In this document: piece after piece, positions 60,787 through 64,000 of the stretch
Layout: every line of letters begins with the position of its first letter
Numbering within the stretch: the first letter of the stretch is position 1
From: Flagellimonas sp. 389
GTDB taxonomy: Bacteria > Bacteroidota > Bacteroidia > Flavobacteriales > Flavobacteriaceae
Reading direction: 5' to 3'
Length of the DNA stretch: 64,000 nt
Assembly: GCF_018449435.1 (NCBI RefSeq)
Contig: NZ_JAHCMU010000018.1
Location: forward strand, 44,866-108,865
Notes under the pieces: model-generated
Told to the model about the DNA's origin: nothing
The model's database searches: none
The model's input: the letters and a program-made list of their open reading frames with translations, nothing else
Made by a program: the position numbers and the translations under genes

Positions 60787-61083
60787 ATGGCATCTATAGA
60801 ACAACAAGCAAAATCGAAAAAAGATGGGGAAATCAGGTATTTGACCCCTCTTAACATTGAAACGAACAAACAAAAGAAATACTGTAGGTTCAAAAAATCT
60901 GGAATCAAGTATATTGACTACAAAGATCCAGATTTCTTAATGAAATTGGTTAACGAACAAGGTAAACTGTTACCAAGAAGGTTAACGGGAACTTCGTTAA
61001 AGTACCAAAGAAAAGTGGCTCAAGCTGTTAAACGTGCACGTCACCTAGCCTTAATGCCGTATGTTGGCGATATGTTGAAATAA
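60787..61083 (+). CDS. rpsR: 30S ribosomal protein S18
   Basis: 98 aa. It has [31 protein letters not shown] and [32 protein letters not shown], the classical S18 core. The N-terminus is about 20 residues longer than in E. coli. It lies 4 bp after rpsF. Confidence 0.97.
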   Translation: MASIEQQAKSKKDGEIRYLTPLNIETNKQKKYCRFKKSGIKYIDYKDPDFLMKLVNEQGKLLPRRLTGTSLKYQRKVAQAVKRARHLALMPYVGDMLK

Positions 61084-61096
61084 AATATACTGAAGA

Positions 61097-61549
61097 ATGG
61101 AACTTATTCTAAAAAAAGATATACAGGATTTAGGCTTTAAGGACGATGTTGTAACGGTAAAGAACGGTTACGGAAGAAATTACCTTATACCTAAAGGATT
61201 GGCTGACTTGGCAACACCTTCTGCAAAGAAAGTTTTAGCGGAAAATTTAAAGCAAAGGGCCCATAAAGAAAAGAAAGTAATCGATGAAGCCAATAAAAAG
61301 GCAGAAGCATTGAAACAATTGGAAATTCGTATTCCTGCAAAAGTAGGCGCCGGTGATAAATTGTTTGGTTCGGTTAATAATATTGATTTAGCAGCTGCAT
61401 TGGACAAAGCTGGCCAAGAAGTTGATAGAAAATTTATTAGTATCAAAGGTGGAACTATCAAAAGAGTTGGACCTTACAATGCACAAATTAGATTGCACAG
61501 AGAAGTCATTGTAGATTTTCCTTTTGAAGTGATTGCAGAATCAAAGTAA
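61097..61549 (+). CDS. rplI: 50S ribosomal protein L9
   Basis: 150 aa. It starts MELILKKDIQDLGFKDDVVTVKNGYGRNYLIPKGLA, the conserved N-terminal domain, followed by a long central helix and the C-terminal RNA-binding domain with GDKLFGSVNNIDLA. The last gene of the ribosomal operon. Confidence 0.97.
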   Translation: MELILKKDIQDLGFKDDVVTVKNGYGRNYLIPKGLADLATPSAKKVLAENLKQRAHKEKKVIDEANKKAEALKQLEIRIPAKVGAGDKLFGSVNNIDLAAALDKAGQEVDRKFISIKGGTIKRVGPYNAQIRLHREVIVDFPFEVIAESK

Positions 61550-61575
61550 AAATTTGTTTTTACTTTAAACTTGTT

Positions 61576-61605
61576 AAGAGCTATGCATTGCATAGCTCTT
61601 TTTTT
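61576..61605 (+). terminator. Intrinsic terminator of rpsF-rpsR-rplI
   Basis: AAGAGCTATG (61576-61585) and CATAGCTCTT (61591-61600) form a 10-bp stem with a 5-nt loop, followed by a T-run. The rest of the 258-bp gap to the next gene holds only a short inverted repeat (ATACCT/AGGTAT, 61634-61653). Confidence 0.92.
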
Positions 61606-61807
61606 GTCTCGTGTTATGAGTGTTTTAGGATTAATACCTTTCCTTATAGGTATATCTATACATATGCTGGAATAGTTTAAAAAACTTCGAAAAAGCATGG
61701 ACTCTTTTTGATTGTGTGAAAAATCCGTCAATTGAAATGCCCCAACCATAAAACCATCCTAGCCATACATCAAACCATCACTTTTATACCACTGTTAAAT
61801 TGTACTA

Positions 61808-63829
61808 TTGGATTTTATCCAACCAAGATTGTACAAAGTATTACTTCTATTAATTCTTCTTTGCTGTTTCGGGATTTGTTTTTCCCAACAGATTACTATC
61901 GATAAAATCGGTAAAAATGGACTTTTCAATTATTCGGGCGGAATATCGACAAATACGGTTTTTTATAATGGTACTGCAAACCGACAAAACCTGACCTATA
62001 TGCTATCTGGTAACGTCAATGTGAGTATTGCTGATGTTTACAATGTGCCATTGTCCTTTGTGTATTCCAACCAAGAGTTCAGTACGCCCAATCCGTTCAA
62101 TTTTAACAGACTTAGCCTAAGCCCATCCTATAAATGGATTACGCTTCACGTTGGTAGTGCCAACTTATCCTTCAGTCCATATACCCTTAACAATCATCAA
62201 TTTGATGGGTTTGGATTGGAATTGGCACCGAACGGACCTTTTAAAATCGCCATGATGTACGGTCGGTTCCTAAAGGCGACCGAGTACGATCCAGAAACCC
62301 CAAATGCTCTGGTAGCGTATAAGCGAATTGGTTATGGACTGAATGTTTCATACAAATTTGAGAAAGTTTTGTTGGGGCTATCTGCTTTTAAGGCCAGAGA
62401 CCGGGAAAATTCACTTCAAAATGCGGTTCCTTTTGAATTGGGTGTTGTTCCTGCCGATAATATGGTGGTTTCATTGAACTCGGAAGTAAGCCTTTGGGAC
62501 AAGGTACAGTTCCAATTTGAATATGCGATATCGAGCATTACAGAAAATGTACGGTTGAACGAAAAACGGAATCGGCCCGGTTTCTTTTCCTTTTTAATGG
62601 ATGAGAATGTCAGTACCCAATACCACCAGGCATTCAATGCATCGGTAAACTACCCAACGGGCAATGGTTCGTTGGGCCTGGGCTATGAACGTGTTGACCC
62701 AAACTATAGAACTTTTGGCGCTTATTTCTTTAACAACGATCTCGAAAATATTACCGTAAACGGAAACCAGACCATCTTTAACAATACACTGAATGTTGGG
62801 GTGAATGTAGGGTTACAGCGCGATAATCTGGATAACACTAAGGTAGCCGAGATGAAACGGTTGGTGAGTGCGTTGAATCTTAGCTACACGGCTTCGGAAA
62901 AATTGAATCTCAATGGTTCCTATTCCAATTTTCAATCCTTTACCAATGTGCGCGACCAGTTCGATTATATCAATCAGGCCAACGAGTTTGAAACGCTCGA
63001 TACCTTAAACTATCGTCAGATTTCACAGAATGCCAATCTGGGTATCAATTATAACTTCCAACAATCGGAAGAAAAACGAAAAGGCCTCAACGTTAACCTG
63101 TTGTACCAGCAATCCAAAAATGAACAGGAAAGACAGGAAGCGACCGGTGGAGACAACGCTTTTTACAACGGGTCAGTGGCACTTTCCTTGGGGTATCCCA
63201 AACGTGATCTGGTCATCACCCCGGCAACAAATGTATCGTACAACACGATCGGTATATCTGAAATTCAATGGATTTTGGGTCCAACTCTGGGAATTACCAA
63301 ACAATTCCTTGAGAAAAAGCTTCGGACCAATTTTTCGACCTCCTACAATGCAACAATAGTCTCTGAAACGTCTACAAAGTCAAATTTCAACTTTCGACTT
63401 GGAGGTAATTATGCTCCAGCAGAAAACCATATGGTGCGCTGCAACATGATTTCACTGTTGCGAAATGGAACGGGAAACAATCAAGCTGATGTGACCGTGA
63501 CCATGGGCTACACCTACAGCTTTTCCAATAAAAAACAAAGAAAGGATAATCGGGGCAATCCTGTAACCAATGTTGGTAAAGGGCAATTGCTTTTTCGCCA
63601 CCAAGGTACGGTATACAGGGGCAGTCCTTTACAAATCGGGGCACAATTGACCAATCTCTGGGAGACCAAAAAAGCTGAAATCAGCAATGTTGACCACCGT
63701 GAAGCCCTGCTCGAACTGTTACGAGAGGCGAATTTGGAAGAGGACCACGAGCTTTTTGAGATCAAGGCAATCGCTTTTTTGGATGCTCTTGCCCAATATA
63801 CCCAGACCAAAGAACAGAACGAAAAATGA
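61808..63829 (+). CDS. Outer-membrane-type beta-strand protein, TANFOR-gene neighbour
   Basis: 673 aa, starting with TTG at 61808 because no in-frame ATG exists upstream of the signal peptide (RLYKVLLLLILLCCFGICFS). The mature part is made of short alternating strands with aromatic ends, such as FNRLSLSPSYKWITLHVGSANLSFSPY and VNVGLQRDNLDN, typical of outer-membrane barrels. The last 90 residues are helical (REALLELLREANLEEDHELF). No named family is recognised. It is followed 7 bp later by the TANFOR-like gene, and similar pairs are common in Flavobacteria. A role in export or anchoring of the partner is a guess. Confidence 0.7.
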   Translation: MDFIQPRLYKVLLLLILLCCFGICFSQQITIDKIGKNGLFNYSGGISTNTVFYNGTANRQNLTYMLSGNVNVSIADVYNVPLSFVYSNQEFSTPNPFNFNRLSLSPSYKWITLHVGSANLSFSPYTLNNHQFDGFGLELAPNGPFKIAMMYGRFLKATEYDPETPNALVAYKRIGYGLNVSYKFEKVLLGLSAFKARDRENSLQNAVPFELGVVPADNMVVSLNSEVSLWDKVQFQFEYAISSITENVRLNEKRNRPGFFSFLMDENVSTQYHQAFNASVNYPTGNGSLGLGYERVDPNYRTFGAYFFNNDLENITVNGNQTIFNNTLNVGVNVGLQRDNLDNTKVAEMKRLVSALNLSYTASEKLNLNGSYSNFQSFTNVRDQFDYINQANEFETLDTLNYRQISQNANLGINYNFQQSEEKRKGLNVNLLYQQSKNEQERQEATGGDNAFYNGSVALSLGYPKRDLVITPATNVSYNTIGISEIQWILGPTLGITKQFLEKKLRTNFSTSYNATIVSETSTKSNFNFRLGGNYAPAENHMVRCNMISLLRNGTGNNQADVTVTMGYTYSFSNKKQRKDNRGNPVTNVGKGQLLFRHQGTVYRGSPLQIGAQLTNLWETKKAEISNVDHREALLELLREANLEEDHELFEIKAIAFLDALAQYTQTKEQNEK

Positions 63830-63836
63830 TGTTACT

Positions 63837-64000
63837 ATGGAAAACAACAGAATAGTTTTACAAAAATGGCGAATCGCCATAAGTTTAGCACTACTGGCGC
63901 TTTTTGGTGCCATGTACGGTAATGCCCAATCGTTTCCTGTACATGTTACGGTCCAGACCTTGGGCGCCTCGCCCTCACAACTCTCTACATTTGCCGATGC
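63837..64000 (+). CDS. TANFOR-domain-like surface protein (cut by window edge)
   Basis: Only the first 54 residues are in the window. A long signal peptide (WRIAISLALLALFGAMYGNA) is followed by QSFPVHVTVQTLGASPSQLSTFADA, which resembles the start of TANFOR-domain proteins of Bacteroidota (FPVxVTxQ...PPYSxxLxDY). These are usually very long proteins with many fibronectin type III-like domains. It begins 7 bp after the barrel-like gene, so the two are co-transcribed. Confidence 0.65.
   Translation, partial: MENNRIVLQKWRIAISLALLALFGAMYGNAQSFPVHVTVQTLGASPSQLSTFAD

Overview
The window is a stretch of chromosome from a member of the Bacteroidota, most likely a marine Flavobacteriaceae (Muricauda/Maribacter-like; the genus is inference). 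Supporting signs are the Bacteroidota-type promoters (TTG about 20 nt before TAnnTTTG, seen upstream of rpmE2, mtaB, rpmH and rpsF), few clear Shine-Dalgarno sequences, and families typical of the phylum: DUF4252, DUF4199, a GlmU-like protein, a SerB-SerA fusion, CarB without its C-terminal MGS domain, and a TANFOR-like protein. The sequence is AT-rich. I found no rRNA, tRNA, integrase, transposase or CRISPR array.

Layout. 0-7.3 kb (mostly minus strand): a DUF6515-like secreted protein, an ECF sigma / anti-sigma / LTXXQ-like operon, an MsbA-type ABC exporter, a phosphohexomutase, a GT2 glycosyltransferase and a DUF4199 membrane protein. 7.4-9.4 kb: rpmE2, a GlmU-like protein and a VOC protein. 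9.4-13.5 kb: an AT-rich accessory stretch with a small XRE regulator facing a short coiled-coil ORF, an orphan protein with a C-terminal Cys/His cluster, a secreted lipocalin-like protein and a serine hydrolase with TPRs. 13.7-21.4 kb: mtaB, a small GNAT, an alpha/beta hydrolase, a lytic transglycosylase, small membrane proteins, rpmH and carB. 21.4-22.7 kb: two secreted surface-type proteins. 22.9-27.1 kb: the complete oxidative pentose phosphate branch (gnd facing zwf-pgl). 27.6-28.1 kb: a DUF559 endonuclease gene lying between inverted palindromic repeats. 28.1-29.8 kb: rmuC, with a 7-bp tandem repeat upstream.

30.0-36.2 kb is a cobalamin uptake locus. A minus-strand ABC transporter operon (substrate-binding lipoprotein, permease, ATPase) diverges from a cobalamin riboswitch that precedes a BtuB-like TonB receptor and a BtuF-like protein without a signal peptide. 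36.2-40.6 kb holds an S41 peptidase lipoprotein and an ECF sigma / anti-sigma / three DUF4252 operon. 40.7-51.2 kb carries housekeeping genes: mscS-type channel, purB, sirtuin, TrmH-type methylase, SRPBCC protein, GH13 amylase, DEAD-box helicase and rdgB. 51.3-59.5 kb has the serB-serA fusion, a PilJ-like sensor fragment, rlmH, nadC, yihY, a DUF2147 gene and priA. 59.5-61.6 kb has a LytTR regulator and rpsF-rpsR-rplI. The right edge (61.8-64 kb) holds an outer-membrane protein gene and the start of a TANFOR-like gene.

The best candidates for something undescribed are the palindrome-flanked DUF559 unit, the accessory cassette at 9.5-10.9 kb, and the sensor protein at 53.3 kb that keeps a histidine-kinase dimerisation-like segment but has no ATPase domain.
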